Of a stretch of DNA of 59,418 nt, positions 40,563 through 50,507 are shown piece by piece; within the stretch, counting starts at the first letter, position 1, and every line of letters begins with the position of its first letter. The notes under the pieces are model-generated. The model was not told the origin of the DNA and did not search any database. It worked only from the letters and a program-made list of their open reading frames with translations. Source of the DNA: Paulinella micropora (lineage: Eukaryota > Cercozoa > Imbricatea > Euglyphida); contig BJOX01000374.1 of assembly GCA_009731375.1 (NCBI GenBank), positions 539,945 to 599,362 on the forward strand. The letters are read 5' to 3'. The translations under genes and the position numbers were made by a program.

Positions 40563-43500
40563 ATGAACCATTTAGGAAATCCTTGGACATATCACTTTTA
40601 CGGCTCTGTCATAGTGGATGAGGATTTAGAAATAGACGGCGTATTATACGGCGACCACATAGAAGCAAACTCAATACAAGCAAGGACAGACGACATAACC
40701 ATATCATCAAAAAATAATAACTCTTTGTTGATATCTGATACTGGTTATGTGTCAATTAATAACGAATACGATTTGCCATTAGCGGACGGCACGGCTAATC
40801 AAATATTAAAAACGGATGGGCTCGGCAATACTTCATTTGCTACATTGACTTCAAGTTATATAAGCGACTTTGAATTGGATAAATTAACGGATGTAGTCAT
40901 AACAGGCACACCCACAAATAACCAACTACTCATTTATAGCACAGGACAATGGCGCAATACAAACTCACCTTTTCTTAGATTGGATGGCCTCACTATGATG
41001 TTTGGAAATTTGAATATGGGAGGTTTTAATGTAGTAAATGTCGGTAATGTTGATGGTATTGATGTTTCGGCTCTTGATAGTGCTGTGGTTAAATTAACAG
41101 GAGACCAAACCATAGCAGGAATTAAGACATTTAGCAGTATAATAAATGCTAGTGCGGGTATTGATATGAAAAGCCAAAGTATAACAAATGTTAATTTGGT
41201 TGATGGTATTGATGTTTCGGCTCTTGACACTTCGGTGGTAAAACTAACGGGAGACCAAACCATAACAGGAAACAAAATATTTACTACTTATTTGGCCGTA
41301 AAAGACTCAAATCCATTAAACACTGGCAAGTTATTCTTTAATTACAACAATAATATGGGCTCTATCTATTCGTCGGATGCGGGTGGAGCCACGGGCTATC
41401 CACTAACTATTGTCGGTTCTTCTATACTTTTTGCTCCAACAACAGGTGGTGGAATGACATTGACAAATAATGTTTTAAATTTTAACAGCACAACAGCAAT
41501 CAGCGGACTGCCCGCGCCATTCTACGACGGCGATGCTTCAACAAAAGCATATACCGATACAAAATTAGCAAAGGACGGCACGACGGCTATGACGGGCAGT
41601 TTAAATATGGGCGGTTTTGCGATTACAAATGTTGGTAATGTTGATGGTATTGATGTATCCACCCTTGATACCGCAGTCGTTAAACTAACAGGAGACCAAA
41701 CCATAGCAGGAACCAAAACATTCAGCAACATAATAAATGCTAGTGCGGGGATTGATATGAAAAGCCAAAGCATAACAAATGTTAATCTTGTTGATGGTGT
41801 TGATGTTTCTACTCTTGACACTTCGGTGGTTAAACTAACAGGAGACCAAACCATAGCAGGGAATAAAAAATTTACATCAACTTTAGAAGTAAGTGGTTCG
41901 TCCAATCCTACTACTTTTGATGGTATTGGCATAGCCTTTGATACAAAAATAGGAATGATTGCAGCACAAAAAACAGCAACAGCGACTTGGTATCCGATAC
42001 AAATAACGGGTTCGTATGTTGAGTTATATTCGGGTAATACTTTAATTATAACCGCAACTGGCACTACACTATCTTTGAATAACAACAAAATAACAAACTT
42101 AGCCACACCATCAGCAACAACGGACGGAGCAAACAAAAGTTATGTGGATACATTAGACGGGCAAAATGTGAAACTAACAGGAAACCAAACCATAGCAGGA
42201 ATTAAGACATATAGCAGTGGTGTTGAAATAACGGGAAATTCAATCAATTCAACAACAAAGGGCACATTTATCGTTTTCAATTCTACCAGTAATATCGGGT
42301 CAATTGCTAGTTTGGATATGAAAACTGCAACATATTACAACTTTGAAATTTCTGCGAAAAAAATAAGTTTTATTATTGACGGGACGATTGTCGGTTGGGT
42401 AAATGCTTCGGGGCTAGATTGTAATAGTAGCAAAATAGCCAACCTTGGAACTCCGACATTAGCAACGGACGGAGCGACAAAAGGGTATGCGGACACATTG
42501 GACGGGCAAAATGTAAAACTAACAACAGACCAAACCATAACAGGAAGTAAAACATTTAATGGGGCGAGCACTACGATAAAATATCTAACTTTAACGAACA
42601 ATGCTGATTTTAATAATCAAACTATCACTAATGGTGGAAATATAACATATAATGGGGCGAGGATATTAAACCAAAATGGAGGAGATATATTCTTTTCACA
42701 GACATCAGGAGATTATCAGTATTTCTTATTTACTCTAAATACCGCTACAAGTGGAACCGCGAACCAACGAGGTTATGTATTCACGAATGTAGCATCTGAT
42801 GTAAAAGGGGCGGGACTTTATATTTCAAAACTTTTGGATAATAAAAGTGCTTCGTCAGACATTGTCCGTTTTAACAATGCTGGTGGTATGCGGTTTTATG
42901 GTGCCTTAGATATGAATTCAAACAACATAACAAATGGCGGAACAATAACTGGAACGACAATTACTTCAACCGCGGGTATATCAACAACAACAGCAACCGC
43001 GAGTGGATTAATAACGGCAAATGCGGGTATATCAACAACAACGGCAACCGCAAGCGGATTGATAACGGCAAATGCGGGGATTACATACACTGGCACACTA
43101 ACATCAGCAACAAATACAAGTGGAGCGAAAATAGGAGTTCAGGGAGTAACAGACGGAACAAATGCAAAAGGAATACTTCTATGGGATACGACTAATACGA
43201 GTTGGGGAATTTATGCGGCATCTGGCGGGGCTCTAAACACTAGAAGTTTGGCAAATGGTTTAGCCGTTTCAGGAAATGATTTTAGTTCGTATAGTTTTCG
43301 TTTTTAGAGTGGCTAATGATGCTACGATGGGTTTTGTGTGGGAGAATTCAGCAGAGCAATTGTTAATGTCATTAAACGGGGCAAACGGGACTTTATGGAC
43401 AAAAGGATTGATTACGGCAAATGCGGGAATTACATACACAGGCACACTAACAACGGCATCAGCATCAACTAATGGGGCTAAAATAGCAATTCAAGGACAA

Positions 43501-44217
43501 ACAGACGGGACGAATGCGAGAGGAATATTTGTATGGGACATTGGAGATTCAAACTGGGGGATTTATATGAGCCAGTCTGGGGCAAATAAATCATTAAGTG
43601 GAGGAACAGCACCAGCAGGAGGAGGTGGAGGATTAACTTCTTATTCTATTAGATTTAGAGTAAATGGTTCTTCAACGAGTGGTTTCATATGGGAGAATAA
43701 TTCAAATACTGCTTTAATGTCATTAAGAGCAAGCGATGGGCAATTATGGGTATTGTCTAATCCAATTCAATATTCAGACAGGAGAAAAAAAGAAGATATA
43801 AAGGAATGTTTAGGCTTAGATTTTATTAATAAGTTAAATCCAGTCTGCTATCGTATGATTGATGACAAAAAGAAATGTAGGACTGGCTTAATAGCACAGG
43901 AATTAGAAGAAATACTAACAGAAATGGATATGCTAGATTTTGGCGGTTTTATAAAAGAAACAATTATGGTTCCCTGTCCAAAGCAAAGAGCGGAATACGA
44001 ATTGAAAGGTGTGAGTGTTAAGCCAGAAGATGTTAAATGTATTGATAGTGGTGATGTTGGTTATGGTATAGGTTATTCTGAGTTTATCGCCCCATTAATT
44101 AAGGCCGTTCAACAATTATCAGATAATCTCGGACATGTCCGAGATAGGGTAGATAATTTAGAAAAAGAAAATAAAAATCTCATGAATATACTACAAGAAA
44201 TTAGAGAAAATGGCTAA
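40563..44217 (+). CDS. Fibre protein with S74-type chaperone domain, one frameshift
   Basis: Phage-tail-fibre-like protein of about 1,217 residues if the frame is continuous. The shaft repeats LNMGGF...NVGNVDGIDVS, VVKLTGDQTIAGIKTFS and ATDGANKSYVDTLDGQNVKL in variant copies. The C-terminal part has YSDRRKKEDIKECLGLDFIN and RTGLIAQELEEIL, typical of the intramolecular chaperone (peptidase S74) that trims itself after trimerisation. It ends in a coiled coil. The frame breaks at a T5 run (43301-43305), giving TAG at once; the sequence after it, in the next frame, continues a motif (SYSxRFRV) seen intact 350 bp later. So a single extra T is likely, as mutation or read error. Confidence 0.85.
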
Positions 44218-44560
44218 TAATACAACCAGACTTCACAGACCCCCACCTATTATGGATATGGATGGCGAACTAACTCCAGAATTAAAGTCCCGTGTCCTTG
44301 AAGTGGAACTAAAAACAGAAGAGAAAAAAATTGAAAACGAGATAGAAAATGAATGGAATTGTTGTATGACTAATAAGAAGACTGATAGCAGATTGATTAA
44401 ATATCTCTTTCAAATGACTATAATCATTGGAATAATGATCTTATGTTTAGTGAAATTAAGCGAAAAAAACCTCCCCTGCGAAACTGCGAATGTCTATGTC
44501 GGAATACTCACACTTTTGGTGGGTATAGTGCTTCCTAGCCCAAATGCTTCAAAGAAGTGA
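44210..44560 (+). CDS. Small two-helix membrane protein
   Basis: 116 residues. A hydrophilic N-terminal half with an acidic-basic helix is followed by two membrane segments (FQMTIIIGIMILCLV and VYVGILTLLVGIVL). It overlaps the end of the fibre gene by 8 bases, suggesting coupled expression or a shared transcript. Size and topology recall holin-like or virion membrane proteins; no homology was recognised. Confidence 0.7.
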   Translation: MANNTTRLHRPPPIMDMDGELTPELKSRVLEVELKTEEKKIENEIENEWNCCMTNKKTDSRLIKYLFQMTIIIGIMILCLVKLSEKNLPCETANVYVGILTLLVGIVLPSPNASKK

Positions 44561-44797
44561 GCACTCGTATAAGTGTATTTTATACCACATATCATTATTT
44601 GAGCACATTAATGGTAAGGCTTCATCAAAACTAATACACCAATCTGACATTGGCTTATACACACATTTAAATTTTGTATCTATACCTTTTTGAATACAAT
44701 AAACACAACTTATATTCTTTTTTTCACTTATCCGTGAGTAAAAGTCGCAGGCAGTCCGCGACATAACCGAGCACACGAAGAGCAATATTAACAACAT
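44549..44797 (-). CDS. Small secreted Cys-rich protein
   Basis: 82 residues beginning with a hydrophobic signal-like segment (MLLILLFVCSVM). The rest has seven Cys (including ISCVYC, DWC and YEC), typical of an extracytoplasmic disulphide-bonded peptide. Convergent with the preceding membrane-protein gene and overlapping it by 12 bases. Not recognised. Confidence 0.55.
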   Translation of the reverse strand: MLLILLFVCSVMSRTACDFYSRISEKKNISCVYCIQKGIDTKFKCVYKPMSDWCISFDEALPLMCSNNDMWYKIHLYECSLL

Positions 44798-44816
44798 ATA
44801 TTATAATATTCATAAT

Positions 44817-45080
44817 TTACCAAAGTAAGTGATATGCCCAATATGCGGGTTGGTTTTTGTTTAAATATGCGGGCTTTCCATCCTTTGTTTTAATTGCTTG
44901 ATGTCTGGCACGATAACTTTCCCGTCTGTCTTCGTCTTGATGTTTGGTATAATCTGAATAACCAGATGCACCAAAGTTGATGCGACGGCCGTTATAGACG
45001 ACATAATACTTTTTTCCTTTCACTTTACTCTCGCCGAAGTCTGTCGCGCCCAATGACAAGGCTTTCTCTCGTAGCCCCAT
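44817..45080 (-). CDS. Small basic protein of a giant-virus/PLV family (DUF5754-like)
   Basis: 87 residues with KKYYVVYNGRRINFGASGYS, DYTKHQDEDRRESYRARHQA and an NKNQPAYWAYHLLW end. This pattern matches small conserved proteins of unknown function I know from large DNA viruses and PLVs; the DUF number is from memory and should be checked. Its start codon overlaps the stop of the next upstream gene (TAATG at 45082-45078). Confidence 0.75.
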   Translation of the reverse strand: MGLREKALSLGATDFGESKVKGKKYYVVYNGRRINFGASGYSDYTKHQDEDRRESYRARHQAIKTKDGKPAYLNKNQPAYWAYHLLW

Positions 45081-45298
45081 TATATATTATCTTTCTCTTT
45101 AATTATATTATTGTAAATCGTCTCCCGTTGCTTATCCGTCAGTGGCAGGCGGTAAAGTATATTTTCAGGTTTTCTAAAAACGGCAGGGTTTTTATTCACC
45201 AAGTTCTGAGTGATGCGGATTTGGTCAATTTCCTTCCCTAGCCTTTCCAACTCTTCAAGTTGTTGCTCGTCCTTGCTTTTTTCTTTTTTATTTTCCAT
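45080..45298 (-). CDS. Small charged protein
   Basis: 72 residues from ATG 45298 (MENKKEKSKDEQQLEELERL), with a coiled-coil N-terminus and ENILYRLPLTDKQRETIYNN near the C-terminus. An upstream in-frame ATG would run through the neighbouring gene. Not recognised. It lies 24 bp from the divergent start of the large virion protein. Confidence 0.65.
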   Translation of the reverse strand: MENKKEKSKDEQQLEELERLGKEIDQIRITQNLVNKNPAVFRKPENILYRLPLTDKQRETIYNNIIKEKDNI

Positions 45299-45322
45299 GA
45301 TATATAATAGCGGATATAAAAA
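45299..45322. promoter_or_regulatory. 24-bp divergent promoter
   Basis: Only 24 bases, TATATAATAGCGGATATAAA-type, separate starts at 45298 (minus) and 45323 (plus). Promoter elements must lie inside or overlap coding sequence. Confidence 0.4.
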
Positions 45323-48300
45323 ATGCCACACGAAAAACCATTTTTCGCATACTATGGCAAAATTAAACGGGAACATAAGTTTTTGTTGAATGAAGGAGAC
45401 GACACTGGATGGGCTGAAGGAATTCGTGAAGGTATCCGTAATCAGGCCTATGAGATGCTTAGAACGGATAGATTATTGGATGCTTCAACAAAGAGGGGGA
45501 ATACTATGGAAGATTTAAAAGACAGGATTAGTGCCTTGGACAATAAACAAGCAATTTATGCAAATATGAATTACGACGAACTGAAAGCACACCTTCAAGA
45601 TGACGGCATTGATATGAAAGAATTTGAAAGAAAACACGGAACTGCCCCTATGAACGAACAAATGATTGAAATGCGAAAATTAGCAATGGCTACCGATAAA
45701 TATGATATAGCACACATAGAAGACAATATCCAGCAAATGAAGCGAGATATAGCGCAATTGGTGAAACAAGGATACAGAGAAGAAGAACTAAAACAATTAA
45801 CTGATAAGGGCTTAACATATATGAAAAACAAAGGCAACAAAGACAAAACTCGTCCAATACGAAGAGAGGATAGAAAGCAAGCGGAGCAAGATTACAAAGA
45901 ATGGAAAGAAAACCGAGAAGAGTGGGAGAGAAAACACCCAGACGATGCTTTAATAGAAGCACAGGTAGGCGACGAACACAAGATGCTTGTGCCACGAATA
46001 GGTGATGACCCCCGAAGTGTAGAAAGATTTGTTAATGCTATTATTAGAAGTATTCAAGAGATAATTATGAGCCCCAGACTTAATAGATTACTTAACCTTG
46101 CTACAGGTGTTGGGCGATATGGTGTGAGCAGGCTAGCGTGGGGGCAGATATTGAGATTAATTGCCAACAATCCACAACTACGTGCGATGAATGTTGGATT
46201 ACTTGGAAGAAGAAGATCAGATGCTTTAAATACCATTTTGCTAGCACTAGCAAGAAATGAAGTGCCAGAGGGTTTGCCTCCTCCTAACCCTCGTCTGATC
46301 GCAAGCGGACAGCAAAGAATAGGTGATTATGTGTTAAAGGATATGTTGAGAAGATTAGGCTTACAGGTATCAACAATGATGGCGTGGCAGACATTTAAAG
46401 CAGGTGTTGAAGGCACTGCAAAGGTTGGTTTTGGCGCATTTCTATATCACATATACAGCGTATGGTCTGCTCAACCAGATGCTCTCATTAAGTTGGAAGA
46501 AGAACGAATTCATACCGAAGGAAGTAATTATAATGGTGGAGGCACACGAGTGGAAAGCCGTCTTCAATTAGAAGATAGAACTCGTGGCAAGTTTCCTTAC
46601 ATTCTCCCAGCAGATGCTTTGGATTTAGTTGCTTTTGAACATGATTTATTGTATGCTACTGGTGATAAAAATGTCCAAAACTTCGCCGACCAACGATACT
46701 TTGAAAGAATTACCAATATGAGCGATTATCTAACGAGTAATGGATTGGCTACGGCCGAAGTTGCCAAGAGTATTTCTGACAATTACAACTCAAGGTTTTC
46801 AAAAGCAGATATATCTAAAATGGCATTACAAGCACAAGGGAGAGTCCGCAGTGGAGTATCATATTTGGACGCGATGAAATTCTGGAAAACTATTAAATTA
46901 ATACCTCCAGATGCGAAATACAATGCTTTTATACACAATGTAGACCAAACATTAAATTCTATGATTGGGGTTATGAATAATGTGGGTAGTTTTGATAAAG
47001 ACACTAATTTTAAAGTAAATAAAGTAGTAAATCCTGCTACATTCAGCAAACAATATGAAAACTTGGTGAATTCGTTTAATCAAATGGTTAAATCACAAGA
47101 AAAAGCCGATGGTGTGAAAGGATATTCTCTTATCGCACCAGCAAATGAAACTACAATTAATAATTTTATAGAAAAAATAAATACAAAAGATATTCCACCA
47201 AGTATAGAAAAAGATATAAATCTTAGTGTTGAAGTCCCGATCGCATACTCAGACAATATGGTAGTAGCACCTAATGCTGACTTAATCGGACTGGGCAATA
47301 ACTTAACTATACTTGATGATAAAGGTGCCCAAACGAGGCACTTAAAGGGATTTGTTAAATCGTTGAGAGAGAAAACTGGAAAGAAAATTAAACTTTCTAA
47401 TTATGACGATCCAAAAGTTGGATGGGAAGAGGCCATTAAACAGGCACTAAATCAAGGTGCTAGTATATCAGATGTAGCAGAAGCGGATGATATTTTGGAT
47501 AAGAGAATTTATCAAGAAGTGAGGGGTAAATTGACACCAGACCAAATGAAGCAATTGGAGGATTTAGAATTGAAGGATAGTCAAGTTGAAAAAACTCAAC
47601 CACCGCAAGCAACACCCGCACCACCGCAAACTATGCCACCGCAAACTATGCCACCGCAAGCAACGCCAGCACCCGCACCCGCACAAGCACCCGCACCACC
47701 AAATCCACAACCAGAGTATGAAGGAGATGTTTATAAAAGTGGAACAAAACAGGGGCTCCCATTCTGGGAGGAGAAAGTTAAAGATGAAAAACTCAAAGAA
47801 ATGATGAAAGAATACAAAGTTTCAGATGACCCAGACCCAGCAACAACACCAAATCAAGCCATGGTTGATAGCATGAGAAGCATTGACCAATTGGTTGATA
47901 AACTTATGGGGAAATCTCCCGCCGATGAAAGAGAAGATATGTTAGCACTTATTCGTTTTCTAATGCCAAGCGACCAAAATGGAGGTATCGGCACTTCACA
48001 AACAAACCCACTTATTAAAGGCAACGAACTAAGACGAGATCGCATGCTAGACACCAAGAATGATTTTGAATTGTTAGATAACACAATCTACAACAACACA
48101 AATAATCACTTTATGTTGAATAAATACAATAGAGCAGTCATCCAGAATAGAATAAAAGAAAAAAGAGAGTTTCCAAAAATGAAACGAAATCTGACGAGAA
48201 ACTTCTCAGCGGAAATCCCGCGACAAGTTCAAACTCGTCCAGAAAGAAAGGATTTTAAACCGCTCGTCAATCCTCCAAGTAATTATGCTTTTGGTAGTCC

Positions 48301-48400
48301 TTACTCTCCTTATTTCTATAATTATGCTTCACCACCCCAACCCTTTGGTGCCGAATATGATAATTATAGATACAATCCAAACTATTTTCAAAACCCATAG
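45323..48400 (+). CDS. Large virion protein with phospholipase A2-like domain
   Basis: 1025 residues. The N-terminal ~220 residues are highly charged and helical. Near residues 400-455 a PLA2-type site is visible: NYNGGGT (calcium-loop-like), then PADALDLVAFEHDLLYATGD with the His-Asp pair at H440-D441, and FADQRYFERI. The layout matches the lipase domain of parvovirus minor capsid proteins (PF08398-type), which breaches endosomal membranes during entry. Helical regions follow, then a Pro-rich linker (ATPAPPQTMPPQ repeats, ~760-800), and a Tyr/Pro/Asn-rich C-terminus. It sits directly before the packaging ATPase, so a structural, membrane-penetration role is likely. Activity is inferred. Confidence 0.75.
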   Translation: MPHEKPFFAYYGKIKREHKFLLNEGDDTGWAEGIREGIRNQAYEMLRTDRLLDASTKRGNTMEDLKDRISALDNKQAIYANMNYDELKAHLQDDGIDMKEFERKHGTAPMNEQMIEMRKLAMATDKYDIAHIEDNIQQMKRDIAQLVKQGYREEELKQLTDKGLTYMKNKGNKDKTRPIRREDRKQAEQDYKEWKENREEWERKHPDDALIEAQVGDEHKMLVPRIGDDPRSVERFVNAIIRSIQEIIMSPRLNRLLNLATGVGRYGVSRLAWGQILRLIANNPQLRAMNVGLLGRRRSDALNTILLALARNEVPEGLPPPNPRLIASGQQRIGDYVLKDMLRRLGLQVSTMMAWQTFKAGVEGTAKVGFGAFLYHIYSVWSAQPDALIKLEEERIHTEGSNYNGGGTRVESRLQLEDRTRGKFPYILPADALDLVAFEHDLLYATGDKNVQNFADQRYFERITNMSDYLTSNGLATAEVAKSISDNYNSRFSKADISKMALQAQGRVRSGVSYLDAMKFWKTIKLIPPDAKYNAFIHNVDQTLNSMIGVMNNVGSFDKDTNFKVNKVVNPATFSKQYENLVNSFNQMVKSQEKADGVKGYSLIAPANETTINNFIEKINTKDIPPSIEKDINLSVEVPIAYSDNMVVAPNADLIGLGNNLTILDDKGAQTRHLKGFVKSLREKTGKKIKLSNYDDPKVGWEEAIKQALNQGASISDVAEADDILDKRIYQEVRGKLTPDQMKQLEDLELKDSQVEKTQPPQATPAPPQTMPPQTMPPQATPAPAPAQAPAPPNPQPEYEGDVYKSGTKQGLPFWEEKVKDEKLKEMMKEYKVSDDPDPATTPNQAMVDSMRSIDQLVDKLMGKSPADEREDMLALIRFLMPSDQNGGIGTSQTNPLIKGNELRRDRMLDTKNDFELLDNTIYNNTNNHFMLNKYNRAVIQNRIKEKREFPKMKRNLTRNFSAEIPRQVQTRPERKDFKPLVNPPSNYAFGSPYSPYFYNYASPPQPFGAEYDNYRYNPNYFQNP

Positions 48401-48436
48401 TATAAGAAAAGTTAATTTAAATTAAATCAACTTTAG

Positions 48437-49339
48437 ATGCCTAAATCCATACGTAAAGGATTAATAGCAAACAAGTTGCCACGAAAAACACTTTTGAAGC
48501 AAAATCTGGAGAAGACCAACATAGAAAAAGCACACGAGGAATTTACCATTGACAGGCCAGTAATAACAGAGTTAGATAGCAAAAAACCGCCCAAATTTCA
48601 CAATGACTTGGAAATACAACCAATTAAAACACAAAGAGATAGCGTTGAATTGCTCCCTATTCAAAAAGAAGGAATATTGCCAGCAATGGGGACTATGGTT
48701 ATATGCGCCAGCACTGGCGGTGGTAAATCAGTTATGATTTGTAATCTACTCGCCAAAAAGAACATGTTGAAAGGTTTTTATGATAGAATCGTCGTATTTT
48801 GCTTAAGCCCGTGCCCGATTTTAGAAGACACACTCAAATTAAAAAAAGAAGACATAATCAAAGAGGATAAGCCTGAGTTAATGAGAGACATATTAACTAA
48901 ACAAAAAGAACTGATTAAAACTAAAGGTTTTAAGAAGGCACCAAAGATATTATTGTTATTGGATGACATTGCGCAGAGTAAAACTTTTCTCAAATCAGAA
49001 GTGCTTACAGAGTTGTTTTTCGCTTCAACACATGCTAAAGTGGCAGTCTGGGTAGCAACGCAGAGTTTTCCACAACTCCCGCGAAGAATAAGAATTAATT
49101 GCCATTGGATGATTATTTTTAATGGAGTAAGGAGAAGCGAACTTGACAGACTGGCGGATGAATATGAAAGTCCTTTTCTCACCAAAAAAGAATTTTACAA
49201 TATGGTTAAATATGCTACGGCAGAACCTTATTCGTTTCTAGCAATTAACAACACTGCCAGTGATAGAACAACTCAGTTTAGAAAGAATTTCTCTACTATA
49301 TTGCGATTAAATAAGGATAGAGATATGACAAACCTGTAA
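48437..49339 (+). CDS. A32-like genome-packaging ATPase
   Basis: 300 residues, FtsK-HerA superfamily. Walker A ASTGGGKS (residues ~91-98), Walker B ILLLLDDIA (~171-179), then a sensor-type VWVATQSFPQLPRRIRINC. It pumps viral DNA into the capsid. Usual length for PLV and virophage ATPases. Preceded by TTTAAATTAAATCAAC, a motif shared with other genes of the element. First of a run of + strand virion genes ending at 53046. Confidence 0.92.
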   Translation: MPKSIRKGLIANKLPRKTLLKQNLEKTNIEKAHEEFTIDRPVITELDSKKPPKFHNDLEIQPIKTQRDSVELLPIQKEGILPAMGTMVICASTGGGKSVMICNLLAKKNMLKGFYDRIVVFCLSPCPILEDTLKLKKEDIIKEDKPELMRDILTKQKELIKTKGFKKAPKILLLLDDIAQSKTFLKSEVLTELFFASTHAKVAVWVATQSFPQLPRRIRINCHWMIIFNGVRRSELDRLADEYESPFLTKKEFYNMVKYATAEPYSFLAINNTASDRTTQFRKNFSTILRLNKDRDMTNL

Positions 49340-49381
49340 AAAATAAAATTAAATGGTTTTTTTTTCGCCATAATATATGTC

Positions 49382-49975
49382 ATGACGGAATCAACTAAAT
49401 TATACAAAACTTGCTATCATCAGGCAATCGCACTTTGGCATAAACAAAACGCACAAGGAAAATTCGTAACCATTCGCAAGGGAACGCCCGAATACTTAGC
49501 AGTAAGGAAGATAGAAGCGGATATTAAGAGTGGTAAGATTAAGTGTCAATTAAAGCCAAAAGTAAGCAAATCGGAAAGTAAGAACAATGGACAACCTATT
49601 GCCAGCGGGCAACCAGACCAAGTGCCAGACGAAGCATTGAAAAGAAAGGCGCCAGACATAGCATCGGCAAATAATTCAACTCCCGAACCAAATGCCAAAC
49701 CTGTTGAAATGTCTCCAGCACCTAAGGTGGAACAATCCCTACCCAAATCTGTCAATCCAACTCCTGTTTCTGTGCCAACAAAAACTACCACAACACCAGC
49801 AAGCAAGATAGAAGCGATAGAAGATGCTTCTAAGGAAACTCCACCAACTGAAAAGGTTGCGCAAACTAATGATATTGATGTAAATCAAGCCATAGCGGAT
49901 TTAAAGAAAATGAAAGAGGAAAGAATTACGCACCAGAATTTACAAATTATGAAAAAAATAATTAATGGTAATTGA
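49382..49975 (+). CDS. Uncharacterised virion-cluster protein
   Basis: 197 residues. A compact N-terminus (YHQAIALWHKQNAQGKFVTI, GTPEYLAVRKIEADI) is followed by a long Pro/Ser/Thr/Lys-rich low-complexity middle and a short helical C-terminus. The N-terminal pattern recurs in viral proteins in my memory but without a known function. Between ATPase and capsid genes, so likely structural or packaging related. Confidence 0.7.
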   Translation: MTESTKLYKTCYHQAIALWHKQNAQGKFVTIRKGTPEYLAVRKIEADIKSGKIKCQLKPKVSKSESKNNGQPIASGQPDQVPDEALKRKAPDIASANNSTPEPNAKPVEMSPAPKVEQSLPKSVNPTPVSVPTKTTTTPASKIEAIEDASKETPPTEKVAQTNDIDVNQAIADLKKMKEERITHQNLQIMKKIINGN

Positions 49976-50031
49976 TAAAATATATTTTAAAGTTGATTTA
50001 AATTAGAAAAAAATCAACTTACATATATACG
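49976..50031 (+). promoter_or_regulatory. GTTGATTTAAA-type promoter motif
   Basis: GTTGATTTAAAT (near 49993) with an inverted ATCAAC 12 bases on, just before the next start. The same motif, also as an inverted pair, occurs before the ATPase gene (48412-48432) and in both TIRs before TIR gene 1 (near 34220-34262 and 57245-57290). Confidence 0.5.
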
Positions 50032-50430
50032 ATGATTAAAAACACACATGCCTCCAATAGATTGTCTAACGAGTTTATTAACAAACTCAACGAAGGAAAC
50101 CGACCCGCGAGTGATGGATTTCAACTAAATCAGTTTGAATTGTGGAGTAGCAATGGTGCCCCATTAGTTAATCAACCATTAACCGAATTTGGCGACCTTG
50201 TCTCGCATGAGAAGAGCACCATTCAAAACACATTAACTGACGTTTCTGATAGCAAAGAAAAAGGAGATGTTGTTGATTTGGACACTGCCGTTAGCAGTTT
50301 GGCTTATTTAAAGAAAGCAGTTCAAAATGCTGAGGCAAGAGAGTTTCAATTGACTTCGCCACAAGATGCGAGACTTGACAATATACAAAATTCAGTTGAT
50401 ATTATTAAACAATCCGTTTCAGGCGAATAA
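50032..50430 (+). CDS. Uncharacterised virion-cluster protein
   Basis: 132 residues: HASNRLSNEFINKLNEGNRP, then ELWSSNGAPLVNQPL and a helical C-terminus. Directly upstream of the major capsid gene. Not recognised; a structural or scaffold role is a guess from position. Confidence 0.65.
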   Translation: MIKNTHASNRLSNEFINKLNEGNRPASDGFQLNQFELWSSNGAPLVNQPLTEFGDLVSHEKSTIQNTLTDVSDSKEKGDVVDLDTAVSSLAYLKKAVQNAEAREFQLTSPQDARLDNIQNSVDIIKQSVSGE

Positions 50431-50507
50431 ATAATTATTTTTAATTTCTATTATTTTTTTATTAGTATAATAAGCCGTGTAATTTCTACAACCACAACAA
50501 CAAAAAA

